5,252 nucleotides of DNA. Origin: Ruminococcus flavefaciens. Lineage in GTDB: Bacteria > Bacillota > Clostridia > Oscillospirales > Ruminococcaceae. Below, piece after piece: positions 1 to 5,040 of the stretch; position 1 is the stretch's first letter, and every line of letters starts with the position of its first letter. Position numbers and translations under genes: made by a program. Where the stretch lies: contig CADBAC010000113.1 of the NCBI GenBank assembly GCA_902792495.1, positions 1 to 5,252 of the forward strand. Direction: 5' to 3'. Under the pieces are notes generated by a model. That model was not told where the DNA came from, did no database searches, and saw only the letters and a program-made list of their open reading frames with translations.

Positions 1-60
1 CTGGAAATCCCTGTATTTGATATCCTGCATCGCAAAAAGCTTTTCTGTTATCTTGTCCAT
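1..60 (-). CDS. DNA alkylation repair protein (AlkD-like), N-terminal fragment
   Basis: This is the first 20 codons of a gene that runs off the left edge. It starts at the ATG at 60-58 behind a strong GAGGAGG site five bases upstream. The visible residues (MDKITEKLFAMQ, then DIKYRDFQ) resemble the start of small Firmicute DNA alkylation repair proteins, where a short helix with L-F-x-(L/M)-Q-D-x-K-Y-(R/K)-x-F precedes the HEAT-like repeats. Known members of this family (AlkC/AlkD) are DNA glycosylases that remove N3- or N7-alkylated purines without base flipping. Only the family name is inferred here, because no catalytic residue lies inside the window. Expression is probably governed by the unusual hairpin leader directly upstream. 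Another helical protein with a similar start cannot be excluded. Confidence 0.6.
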   Translation of the reverse strand, partial: MDKITEKLFAMQDIKYRDFQ

Positions 61-65
61 TTCAT

Positions 66-72
66 CCTCCTC
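66..72 (-). promoter_or_regulatory. Ribosome binding site of the alkylation repair gene
   Basis: GAGGAGG read on the minus strand lies five bases (ATGAA) before the ATG at 60. It comes immediately after the third leader hairpin and its short U-run, so access to this site may depend on how that hairpin folds. Confidence 0.8.
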
Positions 73-113
73 AATAAAAATGCCGTTCCCGAGGTCAGTT
101 CAGAAACGGCATT
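73..113 (-). terminator. Terminator-like hairpin in the leader (possible attenuator)
   Basis: The third leader hairpin has a perfect 14-bp stem (113-100 with 92-79, counting G-U pairs). Its end runs into UUUUUAUU just before the ribosome binding site. That is the layout of an intrinsic terminator placed in a 5' leader, so some transcripts may stop here before the coding region. The U-run is short and interrupted by an A, and I found only a 4-bp candidate antiterminator (GGCA of hairpin 2 with UGCC of hairpin 3), so conditional attenuation is a guess. Confidence 0.4.
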
Positions 114-166
114 GACTGCCCCCGTGGTCAGTACAGGGACATGGGATCGGTCAGGATCCCAATTGA

Positions 167-195
167 ATTATATCACGGATATTTCCCGTTGTCAA
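167..195 (-). promoter_or_regulatory. Consensus sigma-70/A promoter for the alkylation repair gene
   Basis: On the minus strand the -35 box TTGACA (195-190) is separated by exactly 17 bases from the -10 box TATAAT (172-167). The TG of an extended -10 (TGATATAAT) is also present. All twelve box positions match consensus. Transcription should begin near 160-161, that is, at the foot of the first leader hairpin. Confidence 0.85.
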
Positions 196-202
196 GCAGA
201 AT

Positions 203-238
203 TTCAGCCTCCCTGAAAACGAAAAGAGGGAGGCTGAA
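203..238. terminator. 12-bp hairpin, probable transcription end upstream of the repair gene
   Basis: TTCAGCCTCCCT (203-214) pairs perfectly with AGGGAGGCTGAA (227-238) across a 12-base loop. It lies between the end of the serine hydrolase gene and the promoter of the next minus-strand gene, where a terminator for leftward transcription is expected. The flank is weak for a terminator: the minus strand continues ATTCTGCTTG, with no real U-run, and the plus strand is no better. It may instead be an mRNA 3'-end stabiliser or part of a small RNA. Confidence 0.45.
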
Positions 239-276
239 CAGTAGGATATTATTTCGGGTCATTGCCCGATATTTCA

Positions 277-306
277 ATGATAGCACATCCCCTCCCGGAC
301 GGTCAA
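277..306 (-). promoter_or_regulatory. Possible minor promoter between the hydrolase and repair genes
   Basis: The minus strand carries TTGACC (306-301), an 18-base spacer and TATCAT (282-277) preceded by TG in the extended -10 position (TGCTATCAT). Five of six positions match consensus in each box. The transcript would start near 270 and meet a small CGGG/CCCG hairpin and then the 12-bp hairpin at 238-203 within about 70 bases. It could make a short RNA or add transcription into the repair gene. No coding frame with a ribosome site follows. Confidence 0.35.
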
Positions 307-339
307 GGGGAATTATGCAATATATTGTCGCATTTTGAC

Positions 340-2211
340 TTATATTCCCCAAAAGCGGTAAAGTTCAAGGACGATCACTGCGGCAACAGTAAGAACATTG
401 AAGATGATATTGAGGATGTACTTCCACGCCTTGCCCTTGTTGTCAGACTTTGAGAAAAGCCCTGCCAAGTCCGAGATTACAGCCGCCCCGCAGATAACTG
501 CGCAGATAATATTGATAATGCACCATACTGCTGAAGGAAGCTTTGTTAAACCCAGCCTGCATACGACGTTAAACATGATATATGAAACAAACACCGTAAA
601 TTTCGCCATCTGTGCAGCAAAAACTATTCCGCATCCCTTGTACATTTTCAGCTTATTATTAGCTTTTCTTACGATCTTGATTATTATCAGCACCAGTGCA
701 GCTATGCCCGAAACAAGGTAGTAACAGAAAAGCAGGCCTTTTACAGGGGCGCTGTTGTCACGGACAAGGTCATTTGCCATCTGATGGATGACTACTGTTC
801 CGTCGCTGAGAGATTCGATACACATGATATCCGCATTCTCACCGTCATCGAATTTATACAGATCATTTCCCACAGGCTTGATGTCAACGGATTCTCCCTG
901 AACTTCCATCCTGTATGTGCCGTCGCCCGATCTGATTATACGGACAGGAGCGGCAAGTGCCATAACATAGCGCTGAAAACTTGCGAAGCCCTTTGCAGGT
1001 GTTCGTGAATTGACATATGTACCGCTGATATCCGTATCATCTGCGGTCCCGTTTTCGGCTGTATCAGTAGTTTTTGTCTCGCCGAATATCACATCGGGAA
1101 GCTCATACAAAAGCGTATCACCGACACCGTTTGACATTGAGATCATTCCGATTCCCGACTTCGGATCAAATTCAAATTCAGTATTACACTGAACTGTACC
1201 GCCGTCATGAGTAATAGTTTCTGCATCTCTGTGCATCACCCAGAAACCATAGCTGTTCACTATTATATCGGTATCGCCAACAAAACTGCTGCCCGAGAAC
1301 ATTTTCTTCTGCGTTTCGGAATCCTCAAAAAGCGGTGCACTTTCGTCAAGGAGTGCCTGTCCGTACCTGACGAAATCAGAAATGGTTCCGCAGGCTGAAC
1401 CGGCAGGATACGGCTTTACCATAACTCTCGGAAGGCCGTTCGGCATTATCTTGCCGTTCATTGGATTTACAGCGTATCCTTTCAGCTTCACGCTTCTTTC
1501 ACGTACCCACTCATTATCGGAAAAATCGGGAGCAATGGAAGTATGCTCCATTCCCAGCGGCTCATAGATGTGATGCCTGATGTAGTCCACATAGTCCTCG
1601 CCGCTGACTCTTTCCACGATGTATCCTGCAAGAGCGGCACCGAAATTGGAATAAGTCGTCACCTCTCCTGGATGATATATCTGCGGAGGTTCAATGTCCT
1701 GAAGCATAGTTCCAAGGTCGGTGAGATCGTCTGTATCTGCGGTCCAGATAGAATATGTAGTCTCGCACCAGCCTGCGTCGTGGTTCATCAGATCCATCAT
1801 TGTTATGGTATCGTCATATTTCAGCTTTTTCAGAAAGCCTTCGGGAAGATATGTGCGGATGTCGGCGGTAAGGTCAAGCTTGCCCTGTTCATTCAGCTGC
1901 ATAACGCTGACCCATGTGAGAGTTTTGGTAATGCTTCCCCAGTCGTAAACGGTATCCTCATCAGCAGGGATGTTCTCCTCCTGATCCGCATTGCCGAAAT
2001 AGCCTGTGTAGAGCGTCTCGTCTTTGGTAAAGACAGCTGTTTCGAGAGAAGCGAATTTGCTGTCAGCGATCTTCTCCCTGATCCTGCTTTCGATCTCGCT
2101 GAACTTGCATCCCGATGGTGTAACATTTTCAGCAGCACAGGCCGTAACAGCCATATTCGGCACTAACATCACAGCCGAAGCAACGGCAGTGATAATTTTC
2201 CTGATATTCAT
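340..2211 (-). CDS. Exported class C beta-lactamase-like serine hydrolase with four C-terminal membrane helices
   Basis: A 623-aa protein of the beta-lactamase/penicillin-binding serine hydrolase family (Pfam Beta-lactamase; class C and D-Ala-D-Ala peptidase relatives). Visible motifs: S93-I-T-K96 (SxxK, nucleophile and general base), LMNHDAGW 141-148, Y187-S-N189 (YxN) and H335-D-G-G338 in place of KTG. The catalytic part spans about 36-375. A Thr/Asp-rich linker (380-393) leads to a small domain starting D-I-S-G-T-Y, and four membrane helices follow at about 492-512, 526-552, 560-585 and 598-618. Basic loops after helices 1 and 3 put the enzyme outside the cell. The N-terminal signal ends in V22-T-A-C25, which fits a lipobox, though cleavage at ACA/AEN is equally plausible. 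The start is supported by AAGGAGG six bases upstream. Likely role: peptidase or esterase acting on cell-wall peptides or small substrates. True beta-lactamase activity is not implied. It has its own promoter. Confidence 0.9.
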   Translation of the reverse strand: MNIRKIITAVASAVMLVPNMAVTACAAENVTPSGCKFSEIESRIREKIADSKFASLETAVFTKDETLYTGYFGNADQEENIPADEDTVYDWGSITKTLTWVSVMQLNEQGKLDLTADIRTYLPEGFLKKLKYDDTITMMDLMNHDAGWCETTYSIWTADTDDLTDLGTMLQDIEPPQIYHPGEVTTYSNFGAALAGYIVERVSGEDYVDYIRHHIYEPLGMEHTSIAPDFSDNEWVRERSVKLKGYAVNPMNGKIMPNGLPRVMVKPYPAGSACGTISDFVRYGQALLDESAPLFEDSETQKKMFSGSSFVGDTDIIVNSYGFWVMHRDAETITHDGGTVQCNTEFEFDPKSGIGMISMSNGVGDTLLYELPDVIFGETKTTDTAENGTADDTDISGTYVNSRTPAKGFASFQRYVMALAAPVRIIRSGDGTYRMEVQGESVDIKPVGNDLYKFDDGENADIMCIESLSDGTVVIHQMANDLVRDNSAPVKGLLFCYYLVSGIAALVLIIIKIVRKANNKLKMYKGCGIVFAAQMAKFTVFVSYIMFNVVCRLGLTKLPSAVWCIINIICAVICGAAVISDLAGLFSKSDNKGKAWKYILNIIFNVLTVAAVIVLELYRFWGI

Positions 2212-2348
2212 AATGATCCTCCTTCATCACGATAGTGTTCATCTTTATGAGATAAGTATACGATCAGAAAGTTAAGGAAAAATCAGAAAAACCGTAAAGA
2301 AAAGGTTATCTCAAATTGTGAATAACGTGCTGATTGTATATCTCGTAT
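2212..2348 (-). other. Long 5' leader of the serine hydrolase gene
   Basis: About 137 bases separate the predicted transcription start from the ATG. The minus-strand RNA is pyrimidine-rich with several U-runs and ends in AAGGAGG (2224-2218). GAGATAA (2312-2306) and TTATCTC (2255-2249) could form a long-range 7-bp stem enclosing the U-rich stretch. I see no convincing riboswitch or terminator here. Upstream, 2384-2445 is AT-rich with nothing recognisable. Confidence 0.4.
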
Positions 2349-2352
2349 ATAC
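2336..2352. promoter_or_regulatory. GTATAT-N5-ATATAC dyad, candidate operator
   Basis: A perfect 6-bp inverted repeat (2336-2341 and 2347-2352) with a five-base centre covers the predicted transcription start of the serine hydrolase gene, three bases downstream of its -10 box. This is a classical position for a repressor that blocks initiation. The dimeric repressor is not identified. The neighbouring AraC-type protein would more typically bind direct repeats. Confidence 0.4.
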
Positions 2353-2354
2353 AC

Positions 2355-2383
2355 ATTATACCGAATATACCAACACTTGTCAA
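2355..2383 (-). promoter_or_regulatory. Consensus sigma-70/A promoter of the serine hydrolase gene
   Basis: On the minus strand TTGACA (2383-2378) is followed after exactly 17 bases by TATAAT (2360-2355). Transcription should start near 2348. With the terminator at 2446-2476 upstream, this makes the hydrolase a separate transcription unit from the AraC-type regulator. Confidence 0.85.
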
Positions 2384-2445
2384 GAGGATATTTCAAATTT
2401 TTTCAAAAAGGCGAGATCAGGTTCTGCGCTTCCGGATAAACACAA

Positions 2446-2476
2446 TGCCCCTGAGAGTTAATAACACTCAGGGGCA
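2446..2476 (-). terminator. Terminator of the AraC-family gene
   Basis: TGCCCCTGAG (2446-2455) pairs with CTCAGGGGCA (2467-2476) in a 10-bp stem. The stem continues past one A-A mismatch by three more pairs to an AATA loop. On the minus strand the stem is followed by UUGUGUUUAU, a moderate U-run. It lies 47 bases after the stop of the regulator and before the promoter of the hydrolase. Confidence 0.65.
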
Positions 2477-2522
2477 AAACTTATGTATTGGTATACGCCG
2501 CTAAAGAATCGTAGTTTTTGCA

Positions 2523-3269
2523 TCACAGCTTATCCGCAGAGGAGTAATACTGTTCACGGTACTGTCGGGGTGTCAGGCCTGTTTCCTTTTTGAAGACGCT
2601 GATAAATGCGCTTTGTGAGGAAAATCCCAATGCAAAGGATATCTCCGAACAGGAGTGGTCGGAGTATTTCAGCAGATTCTGTGCGGTGTCTATCTTGGCT
2701 TTTGTAATGAAGTGCTTTATGGTCGTGCCTGTCTCCTTTGAAAAAAGCTTTGACAGGTAGGTGCTTTCAAGTCCTACTGCTGATGCAAGAGTTTTAACGG
2801 TAAGGTCCTCATGGAGATGGTCGTAGATGTAGTCGATACACTTGCGGATATGAAGCGATATAACGTTGCTTTTCCGCAGTTCGTGCATACGTTTTGCGTA
2901 GTCCGTGCGCATCTCGTCAAAAATATCGAGGATACCTTCATAGTCGTTGCATACGTCCGCTTTCCTTATATAGATGTCACCGAGAGTGTAGGCCTCGTCG
3001 TGACTCATTCCGCCTGCCACGCACACACGGGCAATAACAGCGACCGACACTATCATGTGATATCGCACATTTCTTATGGGGTCGTCGGAAAGCTTTCCCT
3101 TGCCTTCGCTGAAATTCTTCCTTACCTTTGCGAATGTCTTTTTCACCGATTCCACATCGCCGTCACGGATATCCATATACTTTGACATTTCACTGGCAAA
3201 AGGAAGACGAGTGAATCCGTTCATCCTCTGGACGTAAAGTCTGTAGTTGAGTTCTTTGCCCGTATCCAT
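2523..3269 (-). CDS. AraC-family transcriptional regulator with helical sensor domain
   Basis: A 248-aa regulator starting at the ATG at 3269, chosen because AGGAGG lies six bases upstream. The ATG at 3302 would add 11 residues but has no ribosome site. The C-terminal third (about 137-242) is an AraC/XylS double helix-turn-helix: first motif LTVKTLASAVGL...YLSKLFSKETG, second SCSEISFALGFSSQSAFISVFKKETG followed by LTPRQYR, the family signature. The N-terminal part is not the cupin barrel of AraC. It looks all-helical and has an AGGM...EAYTLGDIYI segment, as in many Clostridia AraC-type proteins of unknown ligand. It is divergent from the MATE transporter across 265 bases and probably controls it, and perhaps its own promoter (inference). 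A 10-bp-stem terminator follows the stop. Confidence 0.93.
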   Translation of the reverse strand: MDTGKELNYRLYVQRMNGFTRLPFASEMSKYMDIRDGDVESVKKTFAKVRKNFSEGKGKLSDDPIRNVRYHMIVSVAVIARVCVAGGMSHDEAYTLGDIYIRKADVCNDYEGILDIFDEMRTDYAKRMHELRKSNVISLHIRKCIDYIYDHLHEDLTVKTLASAVGLESTYLSKLFSKETGTTIKHFITKAKIDTAQNLLKYSDHSCSEISFALGFSSQSAFISVFKKETGLTPRQYREQYYSSADKL

Positions 3270-3275
3270 AAAACA

Positions 3276-3281
3276 CCTCCT
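3276..3281 (-). promoter_or_regulatory. Ribosome binding site that fixes the AraC-family start
   Basis: AGGAGG on the minus strand, six bases (TGTTTT) before the ATG at 3269. The upstream in-frame ATG at 3302 is preceded by AGCGCAATAA with no purine-rich site, so this element decides the start. Confidence 0.85.
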
Positions 3282-3318
3282 GAAATTGCGGTTTCCTGCC
3301 ATTTATTGCGCTGTTTGT

Positions 3319-3347
3319 ATTATACCATGTTTTTGCTAAAAAAACAA
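3319..3347 (-). promoter_or_regulatory. Promoter of the AraC-family gene
   Basis: The minus strand shows TTGTTT (3347-3342), a 17-base spacer and TATAAT (3324-3319), with TGG before the -10 box (extended -10). Transcription should start near 3312, giving a leader of about 43 bases. The -35 box is imperfect, as is common where the extended -10 compensates. Confidence 0.7.
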
Positions 3348-3385
3348 TGGTTTTGATATAATCCGGATCACATTAGGGATATAAT
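3333..3385 (+). promoter_or_regulatory. MATE gene promoter region with two -10 candidates in a direct repeat
   Basis: The plus strand carries two TATAAT boxes. The first (3357-3362) has an extended -10 TG and a weak TTGCTA -35 box (3333-3338, 18-base spacer). The second (3380-3385) has no good -35 box at 16-18 bases. Both sit in the octamer GATATAAT, repeated at 3355-3362 and 3378-3385, 23 bp apart, about two helical turns. This promoter is divergent from the AraC-family promoter, and its poor -35 boxes fit an activator-dependent start. The second box would start RNA near 3392, just before the leader closing stem. Confidence 0.5.
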
Positions 3386-3394
3386 ACCATTTGA

Positions 3395-3486
3395 GGAAAT
3401 ACCCGAAGGCAGAATGCACTGAACCTGCCTTGATGCTGCGGCCGCTGAGTGCAGACAGCCGTGCCTGCCGCATCAGGGTATTTTCC
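3395..3486 (+). promoter_or_regulatory. Structured leader of the MATE gene, riboswitch-like three-way junction
   Basis: Stem P1 pairs GGAAATACCC (3395-3404) with GGGTATTTTCC (3476-3486), one bulged T. Inside, arm P2 pairs AAGGCAG (3406-3412) with CTGCCTT (3425-3431) around a 12-base loop. Arm P3 pairs GATGC (3432-3436) with GCATC (3470-3474), then GGC/GCC after a bulge, ending in hairpin GCTG/CAGC (3444-3447 with 3456-3459). The P2 loop holds TGCACT (3415-3420), an exact complement of AGTGCA (3448-3453) in the P3 loop, so the two loops could kiss. The topology recalls purine-type riboswitches, but the conserved bases of that class and of TPP, FMN, SAM, cobalamin, ykkC and tetrahydrofolate classes are not apparent. 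Role inferred from position before a transporter gene. Confidence 0.55.
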
Positions 3487-3513
3487 GGCGCTGAAAACAG
3501 ATAATAGCGTCGG
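3485..3513 (+). promoter_or_regulatory. Hairpin between the MATE leader and its ribosome site
   Basis: CCGGCGCT (3485-3492) pairs with AGCGTCGG (3506-3513), eight pairs with one G-U, around a 13-base loop. It shares 3485-3486 with the end of stem P1, so the two compete slightly. It lacks a U-run and is therefore not a terminator. It ends seven bases before the ribosome site and could serve as part of a translation-level expression platform. Confidence 0.45.
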
Positions 3514-3520
3514 GATTCTC

Positions 3521-3527
3521 AAGGAGG
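3521..3527 (+). promoter_or_regulatory. Ribosome binding site of the MATE gene
   Basis: AAGGAGG lies seven bases before the ATG at 3535. The 3' arm of leader hairpin P2 (CCTGCCTT, 3424-3431) can pair with it over seven bases if one G is bulged, which suggests a possible occlusion of this site. Confidence 0.85.
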
Positions 3528-3534
3528 GTTAACT

Positions 3535-4893
3535 ATGGCAAAGACAAACGACATGACAAACGGAAGCGTACCCAAAATGATATTCAGCTTCTTCATACCC
3601 ATGCTGATGACCAATCTGCTTCAGCAGATTTACAATTTCTCCGACACAGCCATTGTGGGAAAGGGGCTGGGAGACAATGCACTGGCGGCTGTAGGCAATA
3701 TGTCGTCGCTGACTTTTCTCATCATCGGCTTCTCTATGGGTATGGCAAACGGATTTGCTGTCATCATCGCACAGAATTACGGCGCAAAGGACATCAAGGC
3801 ACTGAAAAGTTCCTTTGCAGCTTCCATAAAGCTGGCGCTGGTGATATCAGCATTTCTCACATTCATAAGCCTGTTTTTCCTGAGAAGGATAATGGTGCTT
3901 ATGCAGACCTCGGATGTGATAATCGAAGACAGCCTGAGATACGGCTACATCATTTTCGGAGGCCTTACTGCGACAATAGCTTACAATATGAGCGCCTGCA
4001 TACTCAGGGCACTTGGCGACAGCAGAACACCTTTCACCGCTATCATCGTCTCATCCATCATCAACATCATCCTTGACTGCGTGTGCATTTTCGGACTTCA
4101 CACAGGAGTTGAGGGCGCAGCTGCGGCTACTATTTTTGCTACGTTCTTCTCGGCGGGAGTTTGCTTCAGAAGGATAAGCAAGATCGAGGAATTATCGCTG
4201 AAAGGCCATAACGTCAAGCCTGACAGAAATATGTACCTGCTTCTCCTCAAAAACGGCCTGCCCATGGCGCTTATGAATTCCATAACAGCTGTCGGATGCA
4301 TAGTGGTGCAGTACTTCGTAAACGGTCTCGGAGTTGCCTATACTTCGGCATATTCAGCTTGCAGCCGCTATCTTAATATGTTCATGCTCCCCGGAGTTAC
4401 AGCAGGCTATACAATGTCTGCATTTGCAGGACAGAATTTCGGTGCAAGAAAGTACGACCGCATCAGAGAAGGCATGAAAGTCTGCGTACTCATAGCACTT
4501 ACCGCATACGTGATCCTCGGCTCTGTGATGATACTTCTGCCGAGACAGCTGGCATCAGTAATGCTCAACGGCGAGGAGACCATCTCACTTGCGGCAATGT
4601 TCCTGCCTGTCTGTGGAGTTATGATCTTTGCGGTAGACCTGCTTTTCGTATTCAGAAACTGCGTACAGGGAATGGGATTCCCTATGGTGCCCATGATCTC
4701 AGGCATACTTGAAATGGTACTGAGAATATCCGTCATAGTTCTTCTCATCAGCGGACTTGGCTTCAGGGCGACCGCACTTGCCGAGGTAAGCGCATGGACA
4801 GGCGCACTGCTCATGAATATGACAGCCTACTTCGTCTACATCAGAAAATTCTCCCCCTCAAAGAAAACAGCGGTTTTAGGACTTTCAAGATAA
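3535..4893 (+). CDS. MATE-family multidrug/sodium efflux transporter
   Basis: A 452-aa integral membrane protein of full MATE length with about twelve predicted helices (roughly 14-34, 52-78, 95-115, 135-155, 166-188, 193-212, 236-260, 270-292, 314-336, 352-374, 386-406 and 412-436). MATE pumps export cationic drugs or other small molecules in exchange for Na+ or H+. The two halves repeat, and matched signatures follow helices 2 and 8: AQNYGAKD (79-86) and GQNFGARKYD (299-308). Other typical family stretches are SDTAIVGK (36-43), ILRALGDSRTP (156-166), NIILD (177-181) and FRNCVQGMGFP (373-383). It is closest in look to the NorM/DinF-like Firmicute proteins, but the substrate cannot be read from sequence. 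It is monocistronic, preceded by a structured leader, divergent from an AraC-type regulator, and followed by a shared terminator. The start is supported by AAGGAGG. Confidence 0.95.
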   Translation: MAKTNDMTNGSVPKMIFSFFIPMLMTNLLQQIYNFSDTAIVGKGLGDNALAAVGNMSSLTFLIIGFSMGMANGFAVIIAQNYGAKDIKALKSSFAASIKLALVISAFLTFISLFFLRRIMVLMQTSDVIIEDSLRYGYIIFGGLTATIAYNMSACILRALGDSRTPFTAIIVSSIINIILDCVCIFGLHTGVEGAAAATIFATFFSAGVCFRRISKIEELSLKGHNVKPDRNMYLLLLKNGLPMALMNSITAVGCIVVQYFVNGLGVAYTSAYSACSRYLNMFMLPGVTAGYTMSAFAGQNFGARKYDRIREGMKVCVLIALTAYVILGSVMILLPRQLASVMLNGEETISLAAMFLPVCGVMIFAVDLLFVFRNCVQGMGFPMVPMISGILEMVLRISVIVLLISGLGFRATALAEVSAWTGALLMNMTAYFVYIRKFSPSKKTAVLGLSR

Positions 4894-4952
4894 GCCGATA
4901 AATTGCAGCGTTTCATATGAGCGAAAGATCGCTCGCTTTCAATAATAAAAAG

Positions 4953-4991
4953 AAGATCCACCCGAACTTTCATCCTGTTCGGGTGGATCTT
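4953..4991. terminator. Bidirectional terminator between the MATE and dockerin genes
   Basis: AAGATCCACCCGAAC (4953-4967) pairs perfectly over 15 bp with GTTCGGGTGGATCTT (4977-4991) around a nine-base loop. On the minus strand the stem is followed by CUUUUUAUUAUU, a strong U-run that ends the dockerin gene. On the plus strand it is followed by only UCGUGUUAU, so termination of the MATE transcript is weaker but likely. The convergent genes end 59 bases (MATE) and 49 bases (dockerin gene) from the hairpin. Confidence 0.88.
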
Positions 4992-5040
4992 TCGTGTTAT
5001 GTGATAAGTCTTACATCACGGCTGATACCCTGTTATCCTA

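Larger units (their letters stand above)
61..161 (-). promoter_or_regulatory. Structured 5' leader: three tandem hairpins with (A)CUGACC loops
   Basis: Read on the minus strand, the leader begins at about the predicted transcription start and folds into three consecutive hairpins. Hairpin 1 (161-142) has a 7-bp stem and loop CUGACC. Hairpin 2 (141-117) has a 9-bp stem with two G-U pairs and loop ACUGACC. Hairpin 3 (113-79) has a 14-bp stem with two G-U pairs and loop ACUGACC. Hairpins 1 and 2 abut, and only three bases separate 2 from 3. The stems differ in sequence and length while the loops are the same, which suggests the loop is the functional part, for example a site for an RNA-binding protein or an RNA partner. 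I do not recognise it as a known riboswitch or protein-binding leader such as T-box, PyrR or CsrA (ANGGA). The pairing is seen directly; the role is inferred. Confidence 0.7.

Noticed and set aside
257..305. Two further TGACC copies on the minus strand (257-261 and 301-305), considered as extra members of the CUGACC hairpin series
   Set aside because: One is partly in a stem and the other lies in a large loop without the 6- to 7-base (A)CUGACC form; neither is downstream of the repair gene promoter.
141..453. Two overlapping plus-strand open frames of 65 and 63 codons
   Set aside because: They cross the leader, hairpins and promoters of the minus-strand repair gene and the end of the hydrolase gene, and lack ribosome sites.
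1543..2166. 207-codon open frame on the plus strand
   Set aside because: It lies wholly antisense to the serine hydrolase, whose motifs are clear. It has no ribosome site and no recognisable domain.
2249..2312. GAGATAA/TTATCTC long-range stem in the hydrolase leader as a riboswitch
   Set aside because: Only seven AT-rich pairs across 50 bases with no internal structure; likely chance.
3438..3445. GCGGCCGC palindrome as a protein-binding site
   Set aside because: It is a rare restriction-type palindrome but falls within the P3 arm of the leader RNA, which explains its GC-rich self-complementarity.
4407..4814. 135-codon open frame on the minus strand inside the MATE gene
   Set aside because: Antisense shadow of a well-supported membrane protein gene; Ser/Met-rich composition is what the complement of such a gene gives.
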